A stretch of 64,000 bases of DNA from Lepas anatifera (Eukaryota; Arthropoda; Thecostraca; Lepadidae), in NCBI GenBank assembly GCA_034440635.1, contig JAOTON010001533.1:70001-134000 (forward strand). Reading direction: 5' to 3'. Positions 10,850 to 22,298 of this stretch are shown one piece after another. Below the pieces are notes generated by a model that ran no database searches, was not told the DNA's origin, and worked only from the letters and a program-made list of their open reading frames with translations. A program made the translations under genes and the position numbers. The stretch's first letter is position 1. Each line of letters opens with the position of its first letter.

Positions 10850-12480
10850 TATGCAAATACCACATCTTGACAACCAGCCCTGTATCACTGGTGCCCCCCA
10901 TGGTGCATCATTTATGCCCTTGTTTCACTCCATCGGCGCCCCCAAGCCTCATCGTGGGCTCTTCCACCTCTTGACATCTCGCTATGTACTACCGGCGCCC
11001 CACTCTTCACCACGGGCGCTCCATCTTCTAAAAATCTGTTCTATACCACTGGCGCCTCCATGGTGCAGCATTGATGTCTCGTTTTTCCTCCAACGGCGCC
11101 CCCACGCGTCACTGTAGGCACCCCATCTGTTGAAACCTCGCATGTACCACCGGCGCCCCCCCTCATTGGGCATCATTGGTGTCTTCTGTGCACTCCACCG
11201 GCGCCCCCACGCTTCACCGTGGGTGCCCCTGCTTCTTAGAGCCGTTCTTTACCATTGGCGCCCCCGTGGTACATCATTGGTGCCTTTTTGCTCAAATGGC
11301 GCCCCCATGCCTCACTGAGGGGTCTTTGCCTTTTACCAGCCCGGTTTATACCAGTGGAGCCCCCACTGTCTCCTCGCTATTTTCTACTGGATCCCCACTT
11401 CCCACTACGGGCGCTCCCACCTTCTAACTATACGCTCTATACCACTGGCGCCCCATGGTGCATCATTGGTGCCTTCGTTTTACTCCACCAGCGCCCCCCA
11501 GCCTCATCGTGGGCTCTCCCACTTCTTGGAATCCCGCTATAAACTATTGGCGCCCCAATCCTCACTACGGGCGCCCCCACCTTCGGGAAATCCGGCTCTG
11601 GACTACTGGCGCCTCCTTGGTGCAGCATTGATGTATCGTTTTGGCTCCAATGGCGCCCCCTCGCGTCACTGTGGGCGCCCCATCTGTTATAACCCCGCAT
11701 GTACCACCGGCGCCCCCGTTGGGCATCATTGGTGTCTTCTGTGCACTCCACCGGCGCCCCCACGCTTCACCGTGGACGCCTCGGCTTTTTAGAGCCGCTC
11801 TTTACCATTTGCGCCCCCGTGGTACATCATTGGTGCCTTTTTGCTCAAGTGGCGTCCCCATGCCTCACTGAGGAGGTCTTCACCTTTTACCAGCCCGTTT
11901 TATATCAGTGGAGCCTCTACTCTCTCTCCCCGCTATGTACTACTGGATCCCCACTACGGGCGCCCCCACTTTCTAACAATCCGCTCTATACCACTGGCGC
12001 CCCCATGGTGCATCATTGGTACCCTTGCTTCACTCCAACGACGCCCCAAGCCTCATCGTGGGCTCTTCCACCTCTTGGCATCCCGCTATGTACTACCGGC
12101 GCCCCACTCTTCACTACGCCCCCCCCATCCTCTAAAAATCCGCTCTATACCACTGGCGCCTCCATGGTGCAGCATTGGTGTCTCGTTTTTGCTCCAACGG
12201 CGCCCTCACACGTCACTGTCGGCGCCCTATCTGTTAAAACCCTGCATGTACCACCGGCACCCCTTCCCCCTTTGGGCATCATTGGCGTCTTCCGTGCACT
12301 GCACCGGCGCCCCCACGCTTCACCGTGGGCGCCTCCTGCTTTTTGGACCCACCCTTTACCTCTGGCTCCCCCATGGTGCATAATTGGTGGGTTGTTTTTA
12401 ATCTCAAACGGCACTCCCATGCCCCACTGAGGAGGTCTTCACCTTTCAACAGCCCCTTCTATACCACTGGAGCCCCACTC
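10850..12480. repeat. GGCGCC-rich tandem array with ~550-bp higher-order repeat
   Basis: Irregular 60-106 bp monomers are built on a core like CCACTGGCGCCCCCATGGTG plus CATCATTGGTGCC and CTTCACCGTGGGCGCC. Particular monomer variants recur at ~550 bp: the variant with GGGCATCATTGGTGTCTTC is near 11165, 11722 and 12275, and GTACCACCGGCGCCCC is near 11144, 11700 and 12246. This gives about three rounds of a six-monomer higher-order unit. Long open frames across it, the longest 11699-12430, are by-products of the low stop content of the repeat. Confidence 0.8.
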
Positions 12481-13886
12481 TTATGATGCATCATTGTTGT
12501 CTGCTTTTAGCTTTAGGGGCGCCCTTCCCCCTCCCCGCCACTTTCCACCATCTTTCGACACATCGGTCTGTATCACTGGCGCCCCCATGATGAATAATTG
12601 GTACCTGTTCTTTGCTCCACCGGCACCTTCATCTCCCACCATGGGCTCATCGGGAGCGCCCCCACATTTCGACAAACCGCTCTGTTTGGCGGCCCCCAAA
12701 GTAGGTACACATTGGTGCTTTTCTTTCGCTTTATTGGTGCCCCTACACCTCACTATAAGCGCCCGGACATTTCTGCTGATTGATTGGTGCATCATTGGTA
12801 TCTTACTTTTCAGGGGCGTCGCGACCGGGGGGCCAGGGAGGCCTGCCCCCACTTTTTGGCCGGTGGCGACGCTTATGTTACTTTTTCTCTACCGGTGCCC
12901 AGCACCCCCTACCCCTGCCACGCGTCACTATGGGCGCCCCAACTTTTGACTGCACGCTTTGTGCCTCCGGCGCATCCATGGTGCATGGTGGGTGCGTTTC
13001 GTTTGCTCCATGAACCAGAGGAAAATAATACTTGGGTAGAGCACAAATTCTTACGCAGTGGGCTTTCAGACAATTGAAAATTTTCCGCCGTGCCCCATAC
13101 TAGCAAATTTACGCAGCGTAAGAAACCCGTGGGATTTTTACGCATTTCAGAAAACATCAAGGCTGCCCCATTTTTGACGGTGGTGACACTTATGTTTTTG
13201 AGTACGTAAATTTGGAACACCCATTCTTCATGCCCTGGGTGTGGCCCTGCGTTGTCCTCGCTCAATAAAAATGTCCACGACTGCCGATATTTTTAGCCCC
13301 CTCCTTGCGAAATCGTCAGAAAAGGCTCGACTCCCTCCCCTTTGTCAGAAAAGTCCGAAAATGCCGAACACTATCCGCCTTCAGTGGGTGACGCAATATG
13401 TAAACAACCCCTTATCATATGGTCATAACTGAGAGACCCATTTAGCAAAACACCCGGGAAAACCCTATGCTCAGCAATCGCTTGCCTCAGAACTCGAAAT
13501 TCTCGTAAGAAGTATAAACCCCACCTGAAATCAGAGACCGAACTATTCAGAGACTGGGAACATATAGCCTCAGCAGCTGAGGTGCCCTAAAACCCCAATC
13601 AGCATCAAATCAGATACCGATCCAGGGGGGGCGAAGTGCGAGGCCGCTCCCCCTAAAACCCAAATGACGCCTTTCTGAGCCTGGAAACGCTCGCCTCAAA
13701 CTAGTTAACACGACGTCTGCGACGCAAAAAAAAACGCTAACACCCCACTCCCTCAGGATGTGGATACTAGGCGCCCTTTAGGTCAAAAGCGGTGTCCTTT
13801 AATGACAAAGTGCAAAGAGAGGGGAACGAAATCTTAGATTCGTCACTGCCTAAAAGCAGTCACACATGGTTCACTGCGGTTTTTAA
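12480..13886. repeat. Degenerate continuation of the GGCGCC array, then unique sequence
   Basis: Decayed GGCGCC monomers continue to about 12990. A hAT-like terminus CAGGGGCGTCGCGACC appears at about 12814, and a second copy of the element's terminal motif (GATCCAGGGGGGGCG, then GGCCGCTCCCCCT) at about 13618. The latter mirrors the outer left end at 10706-10745. No gene is seen. Confidence 0.5.
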
Positions 13887-14725
13887 CACGCGCATTGACG
13901 GGGGTGGGCGGGTACCCGCCCCCTCGGGTTTTTCGGAGATAGCAGAAAAACGGCGGCGCGTAGTGCCGCCGTACTTGGCATACCTTTTCTCTCGTCGTTT
14001 TTACAACTTTTGTGAAAATTTTAAGGTTAGGTCATCTCAGGTCAGGTCACCAGTACAGCTCAAGTGATCTGACCTAAAAAAGTTTAAGATAGCATAAGTC
14101 GGAGCAGGGTGAACTTATCCGGTTGAAACTCATATCACATAATGGCCCTACCGAGTGCTCTAAATTTTTTCCGGTATTTTTGATATCGATGACCTAAGGT
14201 CAGGTACGGGGCATGACCTCTCCATTGGAAATACATGGGAAAATGGTTTTTACTAAATAACGCAGTAACGGATGGTGATAGAGCGTTTATTTTAGCTGCA
14301 TTAGACTCGCCTGGGCTTTGCGGTTCTAATGATATGCATTTTATATAATTTGACCCTCACCTGACCTCAGGTCAGGTCAAATCCCTGATTTGACCTAGCA
14401 AGGTCAAATTATATATCATTCGTTTCGGCTTGCTGCGAGAATTCATACAGTTCAAGTCGTTTTGCTCTATCTTTACTTGTTTAGATGTAATGACCGAAAA
14501 ACTTTATTTACATGTTATCCCTATGATGGCATGTTTTGACCTCTCGTGACCTCAAATGTGACCTGACAAGAAAATGGTTCAAGTATTTTCGATGGAGAAG
14601 TGGATGGGCTACCCAACACCGTTTACCGTCTTCCGCTACCTACCGTGGTTCTCGAGATCTTAGGGGGCGGGTACCCGCCCCCCTCGTCAAAGCGAAGGTG
14701 GCTCAGACCTCCGTCAATGCGCGTG
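13887..14725 (+). mobile_element. Family C TTAA element, complete (839 bp)
   Basis: TTAA flanks both ends (13883-13886 and 14726-14729). The termini are inverted: CACGCGCATTGACGG with GGGCGGGTACCCGCCCCC on the left, and the same reversed on the right (GGGGGCGGGTACCCGCCCCC, then GTCAATGCGCGTG). The interior is non-coding and rich in AGGTCA/TGACCT. TTAA target use is typical of piggyBac-like and Kolobok-like transposons; the termini alone do not decide between them. Confidence 0.8.
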
Positions 14726-14874
14726 TTAAGGCCTTTTGATGGTTTTCTGCTGTTTGGACGCGATGGTGACATAATTCGAACTTGGCGGGGTGATGTGATT
14801 CTCTGGCATGCTATGAAGGCGTCTTGCGTGCCACAGGTGATTCATTGATTGTGAGGTTTCGTCATATGCCTTCA

Positions 14875-15894
14875 CCCTCGCCCCACCGGGGGCCATCGAT
14901 GGCCCCCTAAGGTTTTTCCGGGATAGCAGAAAAACGACGAGGCGCAGCACCGCGGTTGAGGGCTCTACCTCTCACTGCATCATTTTCCCATCATCCCTGA
15001 AATTTTTACCCCGGGTCACCCAAGGTCAGGTCACCAGACGAGGTCAACCAAGGTCACCTCACTTCACCTTTAGAGCTCTGTAAGAGCTACATTTCAAAGT
15101 CGATCGATTTGAAACTTCCTACACTTCATGACCCCTCCAGGGTCTACAAGGTGTATATCCGGGATTTTTCGATTTCGTGCCTGAGGTCAGGTCACGAGGC
15201 GACCTCTCCCATTGGAAAAGCATGGGGAAAAGCTATTTCATGATATAAAAGCCACAAAAATGATTGCAAATACTCAGACTGCTCAGAACAACGTTTTTGG
15301 ACACGCTTTCACGGATCCCAGGGGTCATATTTGCCCTTTGACTTTTCCAAGGTCATCCAAGGTCACCAGAGGTCAAAAACAGTATTTTGCAATAACTTTT
15401 GACCTAATTGAGCTAGAGCGGTGAAACAAACACCATCGTGTTTGTCTTGTCACTGGCTTTCATTTGATATACGGCAAGGTCACTTTTTGACCTTTCGTGA
15501 CCTCAGGTCATATTAGGTCACGAGGTGACCTCTGGCGGTCAAACCACTGGCGGGAGGTCTTTACGTTCCACATAGCGGAAAAAGTACTGGCAATTTGCTA
15601 TCAAATGTACTTTACCAGGCCTCAATAGCTCTAATGACATAAGAGTTATGCCCAGTTTGCTTAATCATTGCATATTTGAGTGAAAATAGCCGATCTTAAC
15701 CTAATTTGACCTCTGGAGGTCAAACCATTGACCTGAGCACTAAAACATGCGAAGTAATTTCTTACTGAATTCACGCGAGCTTTCTACTGCACTTTGCAGA
15801 TTTGCGCTAACGCCCATATTTTCGGAGTTAGAGGGGGGCCATCGATGGCCCCCGGTGGGGCGAAGGTGGCGCCGGACCCCCGGTGGGGCGCGGG
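14875..15894 (+). mobile_element. Family A TTAA element, complete (1,020 bp)
   Basis: The left end CCCTCGCCCCACCGGGGG with GGCCATCGATGGCC and the right end GGCCATCGATGGCC with GGTGGGGCGCGGG are inverted repeats. The flanks are TTCA (14871-14874, a mutated TTAA) and TTAA (15895-15898). The interior holds dense AGGTCA half-sites, for example a direct repeat with 4-bp spacing at 15041-15056. It is non-coding. Other copies are at 46687, 55004 and 59129. Confidence 0.8.
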
Positions 15895-16079
15895 TTAAGC
15901 GGGACTCGCCGATGAAGGCGATGCTGCCGCTCAGTTCTGTCCGTATATTTACGCTTATGCATTCTGGGGTGGAAAACTTACGCATTTGGCTGGAACTTCT
16001 CAAATTGTACGCCGTGGTTTCTCGGCGCAAATCAACTTTTATTTCCCCCTGCCATGAACGCATCCCCAACGTGGCCCGT

Positions 16080-17500
16080 TGTCTTACCAGCGCCTCCCCT
16101 TGACAGCTCCCACAAATTTCACTGAATGCGAGCACCCCCACGCTGTATCACCGGAAGCTCCAAACTTCAGGTTCGGTGTCTCCTTGATGACCCAATTGCG
16201 CCGTCAGCGCTCTTCCCATGTACCGTCTCCTCCTCCCTGTTGCCCAACCAGTGCCCTATTCGTGTGCCCCCCTTCTACCCTGTTGTTACCCTACCAGTGT
16301 CCCTGTGATGGGTTATTTGCTCCCACAGACGCTCCACTGACGGTCCCACGCCTATGTACTGCAGGCGCCCCTTGCCTGCATCACCGGTATCCATAACTCC
16401 AGTATCGGTATCGCCTCGGTGAAGTATCAGTGTCCCCGTGATGCACTATCACCATTACCATCCCTCGCCCGGAAGCCCAAATAATTAACTGACTGACTCC
16501 CCACACTTCCCCCGGCCAGACCACCGGCGTCCCACAGGATGTACGACACTGAACTTTTGGCACTCCCATGCTGCATCACCGCTAGACTCATTTATAAACC
16601 TAAGCTCCCCGTCATATATCATGCCCCCGAGTTACTAATAGGCGTCACACTTCAACGTGGACCACCCTCATCAATTTTTGACGCCCTCTTCTTTGTGGTT
16701 AGGCGCCCAAATTTCACAATTGGCCGCCCTTTTCAGCTCTAGAGCGTCCCACTGCAACATGGACCGCCCGTACCTACCTTTGGCCGCCCTCTTCTGCGTG
16801 ATTGTTCTCCTGTTCTCCACTATTGGCCGCTCCTTTGCAGATCTAGGTGCCCCACTTCAATGTGGACCCCTTACTCACCTCCGGACGCCCTCTATTTTAT
16901 GGTTGGGAACCCCATATTTCACGTTTGGCCACCCTTTTTCAGCCCTTGGCGGACCTCTGCGACGTGGACCACCGTTATTTACCTACAGGCGCCCTTAACT
17001 TTGTGGTTGGGCGCCCCGTTTTCACAATTGACCAGCTTTTCAGCCCTAGGGTGTCCCACTGCAACATGGACTGCTCTCATCCACTTTTAGCCGCTCTCTT
17101 CTGCATGATTGCGCGCACCTTCTCCACTGTTGGCCGCTCTTGTGCAACCTCAGAGCACCCCACTTAAACGTGGACTGCCCTCATTCACCTCTGGCCGCCC
17201 TCTGCTTTGTGGTTCGGAACCCCTAAATCATGATTGACCGTCCCTTTTAGCTCTAAAGCGGCCCGCCGTAAAATTGATCGCTCTCATCCACTTTTGACTG
17301 CCTTCTAGTGCATGATTGCGCGCCCATTTTCCCACAATTGTCTGCTCTTTCTTAGCCTTGGGGCGCTCCACTTTTACGTATACCGCCTTCAACTTCGGAT
17401 GTCCCCTACTTTGTGTTCGGGTGCCCCAATTTCACGATTGGCCGCTCTTTTTCAGCCTTAGGGCATCCCACTGCAACAGGGACAGCTCTCAGCTTTGAGT
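16080..17500. repeat. Second degenerate tandem array inside the giant element
   Basis: Irregular ~100-bp units contain TTGGCCGCCC, TTTTCAGCCCTAGGG, CCACTGCAACATGGAC (near 16747, 17055 and 17470) and CACTTCAATGTGGACC. A looser ~300-bp periodicity is visible. Its composition is related to, but distinct from, the first array. Apparent open frames follow the repeat and are not credible genes. Confidence 0.65.
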
Positions 17501-18467
17501 GGTAAAAATTGGCCAGAGTTCTTTTAATGTTTGCTTTGGCTATCGATCGGTGTCATTTTGCTCCGTTACCACGCAGGATCCCCCAGGGCGCATTCATGCC
17601 CATCCGATGTGTGGTCGTGTGCCCGTCCGATATGTGGTTGTGTTGTCTATTGCGACAAGAACATGCTACGATGCAATATAGCGGACTGGTAAAAATAATG
17701 TTTCTTGTGAAGCAAATTTTGAGCACTTAGACAAATATACCTTCAATTTGTTTAAAAATATTCCGTATCTACTGATTACCCTATAAGTTGTTGACTTCGA
17801 CCATTTACTTATTTTGCCGATGTGGTTTTTCACAGTACCACTAATAAAAGGCTGTGTCCAGACAGCAATGCGAAATTCCCACGTCATCTGTGTAAGAAAA
17901 AAATTGAGAGCTCGGTGTTACGTTACGGTCTGTTACTGCTTGCTCAGGCGCCAGGTCAACCGACACGCGCTGCTTCTGAGATATGAGTGTATTACGTCCG
18001 TCTGGCACACAGCGGTCGCCGGTCACACCGGTAATGATGCCTAAGGCGCATAGGGTCTTTGACCGACCAATCAGCGTGCGGTGGCGGGTATTGGGCATCA
18101 CATGGCATGGGTGCACTCAGGCCCAGACCACGGTACACTCGGCAGGAGGTACCTGCAGAATTTTGGTTGCGTCCTCTCCCACAAGTTTGAAAACAGCAAA
18201 AAGTTTCACCTTATGTAGAATATTATGGATTTATCACTATCCGCTCTGCGCAGACAGGATAAACTGCAACGACTGGGTCGCAAAATCTCCAAAGGCCGTC
18301 TCTGCGTGAATTCTGCCTCAAAACGTGGTCCAGGTAGAAAGTTCCCTGTTTCATTGCTGTTTGTTTAACTAGAGGTACTTTGCGAAATTCTTCTTTTTGG
18401 CAACGTGATTTTTCAATCGGCACTTTTTTCAAATGGCATCACAAATACGCAAAATTAGCATCACAAA
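17501..18467. other. No feature recognised
   Basis: About 1 kb of sequence of ordinary composition between the second array and the S2 SINE. The small open frames found overlap one another on both strands. Confidence 0.4.
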
Positions 18468-18479
18468 GATCCATGATAC

Positions 18480-18929
18480 AGTCACCCCCGTGGCGCAGCT
18501 GGCAAATGCATCATGCTTGGGTGTGGAAGGCCCCTGGATCAAGGCTGGCCTATGGCAGCCTTTTCCACGGCTGCCTCTTACTCAGGAGATAGCAGTACAC
18601 TGGGGAGTGCGCACCGCAGCAGTGGAATTAACGCCTTGTTAGCCGGCGTCCCTGTTTGTGGGTGCACGGGCCTGATCGGCCTTTAAAGTGATCCACGGGT
18701 CTGGTCTCCCGCCCGCGGCCCTCATGTGAGGGCTCGGCCTGTGCCGGGCGCTGCGGCTTGGGGAGACTGGGGCAGCCTATGGCCCGCCGAGTGCGGTGTC
18801 GCTGTCCCGTAAGGGTGCTGGCAAATGGGAACCTCCGCTCTGTAAATAGTGTGAGTGCGTTGTATACATGATACTAGCTACTAACTCAAAAATGCTCCCG
18901 GGAGAGGGAGCGCAAAAATATAAAAAAAC
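18480..18929 (+). mobile_element. tRNA-derived SINE, family S2, with 12-bp TSD
   Basis: Closely similar along its length to the copy at 5681-6130, including GTGGCGCAGCTGGCAAATGC, CCCCTGGATCAAGGCTGG and the GGCTCGGCCTGTGCCGGGCG block. Direct repeats GATCCATGATAC flank it (18468-18479 and 18930-18941). It lies inside the giant hAT-type element and so inserted after that element's ancestor formed. Confidence 0.85.
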
Positions 18930-18941
18930 GATCCATGATAC

Positions 18942-19899
18942 CAAAGGCCGACCCCCAAATGGTAGTCTGAACGCCCCCGGAGACTTCGCTCCCCCTTCTC
19001 GAAATCCTGGGTAGTCCATGTACCCACCTCTCTCGGTTGTAGATCAGTGATAGGTTAGCTCGGTCAGTGTTGGTCAGGTGCGATCTCTAACATCATCACC
19101 TTGGATAGGCTGAGTTTGCGGCCGGTTTGATGGAGCTGGATTTGGGATAAACTTTAAAGCCGTAAAAACTGGCTATTTTTGCAACGTAATGTACACGGTA
19201 TGCTGCTTTAATATTACCAAATATACCTTCCAAGAAAAGTTCCCGCCGATGCTGCATTTCGCAGCAAATTGTACATTTGACCCGACAGAGCAAGGTGGCA
19301 CGGTATCTGGCATTGACTTTTACGGATTTCTTTCAAAATTGCAGACGCTTTGATAACAATACAGATAGTTTTTTTCAAATAATTGGATTTTGAGCACTTT
19401 GGTGGTTAAATTAATGTCCAACATTATATTTTTCGTTGAATATTTCGGAAGCTGCGGGGGAAAAACATTTTTGTAAAACACATGATTACAGAAAAACTGC
19501 GCCAAATACGGATTTTGTCGAATACATCTTTGGAACTTTCGCATAAAACTATACTACAATCAAGAAAAACCAAGGTAGATGGTCAGCTGATTTTGTATAT
19601 TAGCTGGAGTGACGTGTAATGTAGTCCGTAAGCTTTCCAACACAGTGCACGGGAAACAGACTTCTGGTGGATGATTTTGTCCTAAACTTTAGCGGACGGC
19701 TCAGTTCGAGAGATGATGGCGAAGTTCTGAGCCATGACTTCTGCAACGAAAATGCCTTGGTGATCGAGGAAGGTGAGTCAATTGGGTGATGAAACTATAG
19801 TAGGGAGGGTCAGAAACGTAGCAAAGGGGTGGGGCGGCTAGCACAGTCGTGTGAGAGACACCCGAAGGGAAAAGATCGCGCGAAGGGCAGCCGGCCTAC
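18942..19899. other. No feature recognised
   Basis: Mostly AT-rich sequence without credible frames. It belongs to the interior of the giant element. Confidence 0.4.
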
Positions 19900-20420
19900 G
19901 CCAGTCTAATACCAGCCGTAAACCTCCGGGACCAGAATGACCAGCGTGACCCTCTGTGGCAAGCGACGCCCTATTTGTGACCGTCAGAGTCCCCTAGGGG
20001 CAGAATAACACTCTTTAATTAGGTGGATCACCTGTTTTCAACAGGGCCCTCTGTGACAAGCATGATCAGCACATCATTCCGTGGTCGGCAGGGCCCAATG
20101 CAGCCAGAAGAGCCTTCTGTGACAAGTAGGGCCCTCTACGGCCAGCAGGTCCTTTGGGACCAGGAGTGTCCTCGTTATCAATAGGGCAATCTAATGTCAA
20201 CAGGGATCTCTGTAACTAACAGAGCTTTTGGTCGCAGTCAGGGCCATGTCTTGCCAGCATGCTTTTTTGTCGGACAGGGCGATACCCCCTGTGACCATAA
20301 GAGCACTCTGTATCGTAAAGAGATATTTGGAACTGAACGTAAAGTCTGTAAAAAGGGTACTCCGGTATCAACAGGTCTTTCCGTGACCAGTAAGGCCTGC
20401 CATATTCCTGTGGAGGGTCA
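19900..20420. repeat. Very degenerate minisatellite-like stretch
   Basis: Variants of CAGGGCCCTCTGTGACNAG recur about every 20-30 bp, for example near 20043, 20108 and 20280. Decay is heavy and the period is not constant. It is the third repeat type inside the giant element. Confidence 0.45.
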
Positions 20421-21292
20421 TGAGGTGACCTGAGGTTAATCAGGAAGTCGCTGGCCCCCTGCATCCAGGGGGAAACCATCCATGACAGTCTTTGGCTGCT
20501 GTGAGTGGGACTGGTGGGACCCTTAAATCTATTAGGATCTAATTTTCCAGTTAGCGAACCCCTGGAGAAAGCCGGAAAGTGTTCAAGTGTACACTGTGCA
20601 CGACTTCGAGTTCACTTTGGTCAGTCGAGGGTCCTATGTCGCTACCAGAGCACAGTGAAGACAGGCCAACGGCCAACATCTGGTTATAGTTAGTTATAGT
20701 TCCTGCAAAAATTAAGGTAGATGCCGCTGAAGGGAGACACAAGCACATTTTTCCGAGTTGATCTCTGATGTGGAGTATCCTTAAACTGGGCCTTTGCTTG
20801 CCTTAGGGTTGCCAGGGGCCGTATTCTGATGCCGAGAGTACATCAGAATGGGCGCACGCACGTCGATATTTTATTCTGATTTCCAGCCTGCGCCCGCACT
20901 GCGCAGGTGGGGCCAAATCATCATTGTGATCGTAGTACGCACCTTAGATCGGTATGCTGATATTCTGCGTAGGCTAGGTCGGTACTGGTCCCTGTGCATC
21001 CCGGGTACGCTTGTCCCACGTCGAGCGTGGTTACGCACGGAAGGAGGTCACAGTACCCCATTGGAATACGGCAAGTTGCTTGTCTCAGTCAAGTCTTAGG
21101 AGCGTATAATTTTAGAATATAGCCTTAGAAAGGTTTACAATAACTGGAGTCTTGAAGTAAGCCAAGGTCCATGAACTTAAGTCGATAGATCATTCATGGC
21201 TGGCTAGCTCAGATTGAAGGGAGCTGGGATCACTGCTCTGACCTAGTGGCTTATTAGACCCTTATGGCTAAGTAAGGCCCTGTGTGCTAATC

Positions 21293-21385
21293 ATCATAAA
21301 GCAAAATTAGCTAATAATCCTCATAAAGCAAAATTAGCTAATAATCCCCATAAAGCAAAATTAGCTAATAATCATCATATAAGCA
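21293..21385. repeat. 27-bp tandem repeat, about 3.4 copies
   Basis: Successive copies share CATAAAGCAAAATTAGC followed by TAATAATCC. The last copy is partly diverged. The GTTAGCTAATAATC motif reappears at about 21824, beside the inverted repeat described next. Confidence 0.8.
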
Positions 21386-21472
21386 AAATCAGTAGTCCAT
21401 GTAACCATCATGAGGCTTCCCAAAGTGTAGCGGGATTTGATCTGACATGTCCTGTAGAAACCTAATCCCCAA

Positions 21473-21905
21473 TATGTCAAAGGAAATGACCTAAGGCCCT
21501 AGATGAGAAAAGTGAACAGTAAAAGGCGACAGGTGTGAGAAAATCTCTAAAAAAATACTTGGAATCCCACAACAGATCACTGCGGAACACCACGAAAGTA
21601 AAAAAGAGCATAAAACAGCTAAAATGAACCTAAAAATGGGTGCAAAAGCACAGGTGTGAGATGTGGAATGAACTAAAACGCTGCTAAACAAAAATACAAA
21701 CGGTCGAACAACTAAGATTATGTGCGTAATGTGAACTAAAATTCAAAGAATACACTAAAACCGCAAAGGAAGCCTCAAGGACAGTGCGGACCTGAATAAA
21801 AGGGAGATGAAAGTCAGGGAAAGGTTAGCTAATAATCTCACACCTGTCGCCTTTTACCCTTCACTTTTCTCATCTAGGGCCTTAGGTCATTTCCCTTGAC
21901 ATATC
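21473..21905. repeat. ~68-bp inverted repeat with 295-bp loop
   Basis: The left arm 21473-21540 (including GACCTAAGGCCCTAGATGAG and AAAAGGCGACAGGTGTGAGA) is repeated in reverse complement at 21836-21905 with only a few mismatches. CCTAATCCCCAAT lies just left of the left arm (21460-21472) and again about 50 bp after the right arm (21952-21964). It may be a fold-back element or a hairpin-forming remnant. No coding capacity. Confidence 0.65.
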
Positions 21906-22298
21906 CAGCATGGTGCCCTATCTGCAACAAGCCCTCCGAGAATTCAACACCTAATCCCCAATGGCAAACATAGGCCCATTGAACGAAACGGGCCTATTCT
22001 AGATATTTGTTGTTCTTCTACAAACTGTTTAAGGCTCCTGAAAATATTTTTGTTCACTGATTGGGGAGAAAATAGTCCCCGTGCAGTCCCCCGGGTCCCA
22101 GAGAGTGTTTACCACCCGTGGGTTCCAGTGGGAGTAGCGAACCTGACAGGCTTGTTTATTACATTGCATCAACAAAATAAACGCTCAAGAAATACATTCA
22201 CTTTTTACCACTCCTGAGCTGTATTTTAGATACATTCAAAGCTATGATCTTTCCTCATCTTTTTGTCAGAAAATATGAAACTCTAATTTCCTCTTTGA

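Noticed and set aside
11699..12430. 243-codon open frame on the plus strand
   Set aside because: It lies wholly in the GGCGCC tandem array, where several frames are open at once because the repeat contains few stops. There is no domain, start context or codon pattern to support it.
10850..12480. Repeats resembling a CRISPR array
   Set aside because: Units are irregular and contiguous without unique spacers, there are no cas genes, and the genome is eukaryotic.
13883..15898. AGGTCA clusters as proven hormone response elements
   Set aside because: They are repeated inside transposons and may be structural or transposase-related. Listed as a hypothesis, not as regulatory features.
15747..16103. 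118-codon frame and its antisense partner across the right end of a family A element
   Set aside because: It runs through the transposon terminus into unrelated sequence, and the same region is open on both strands.
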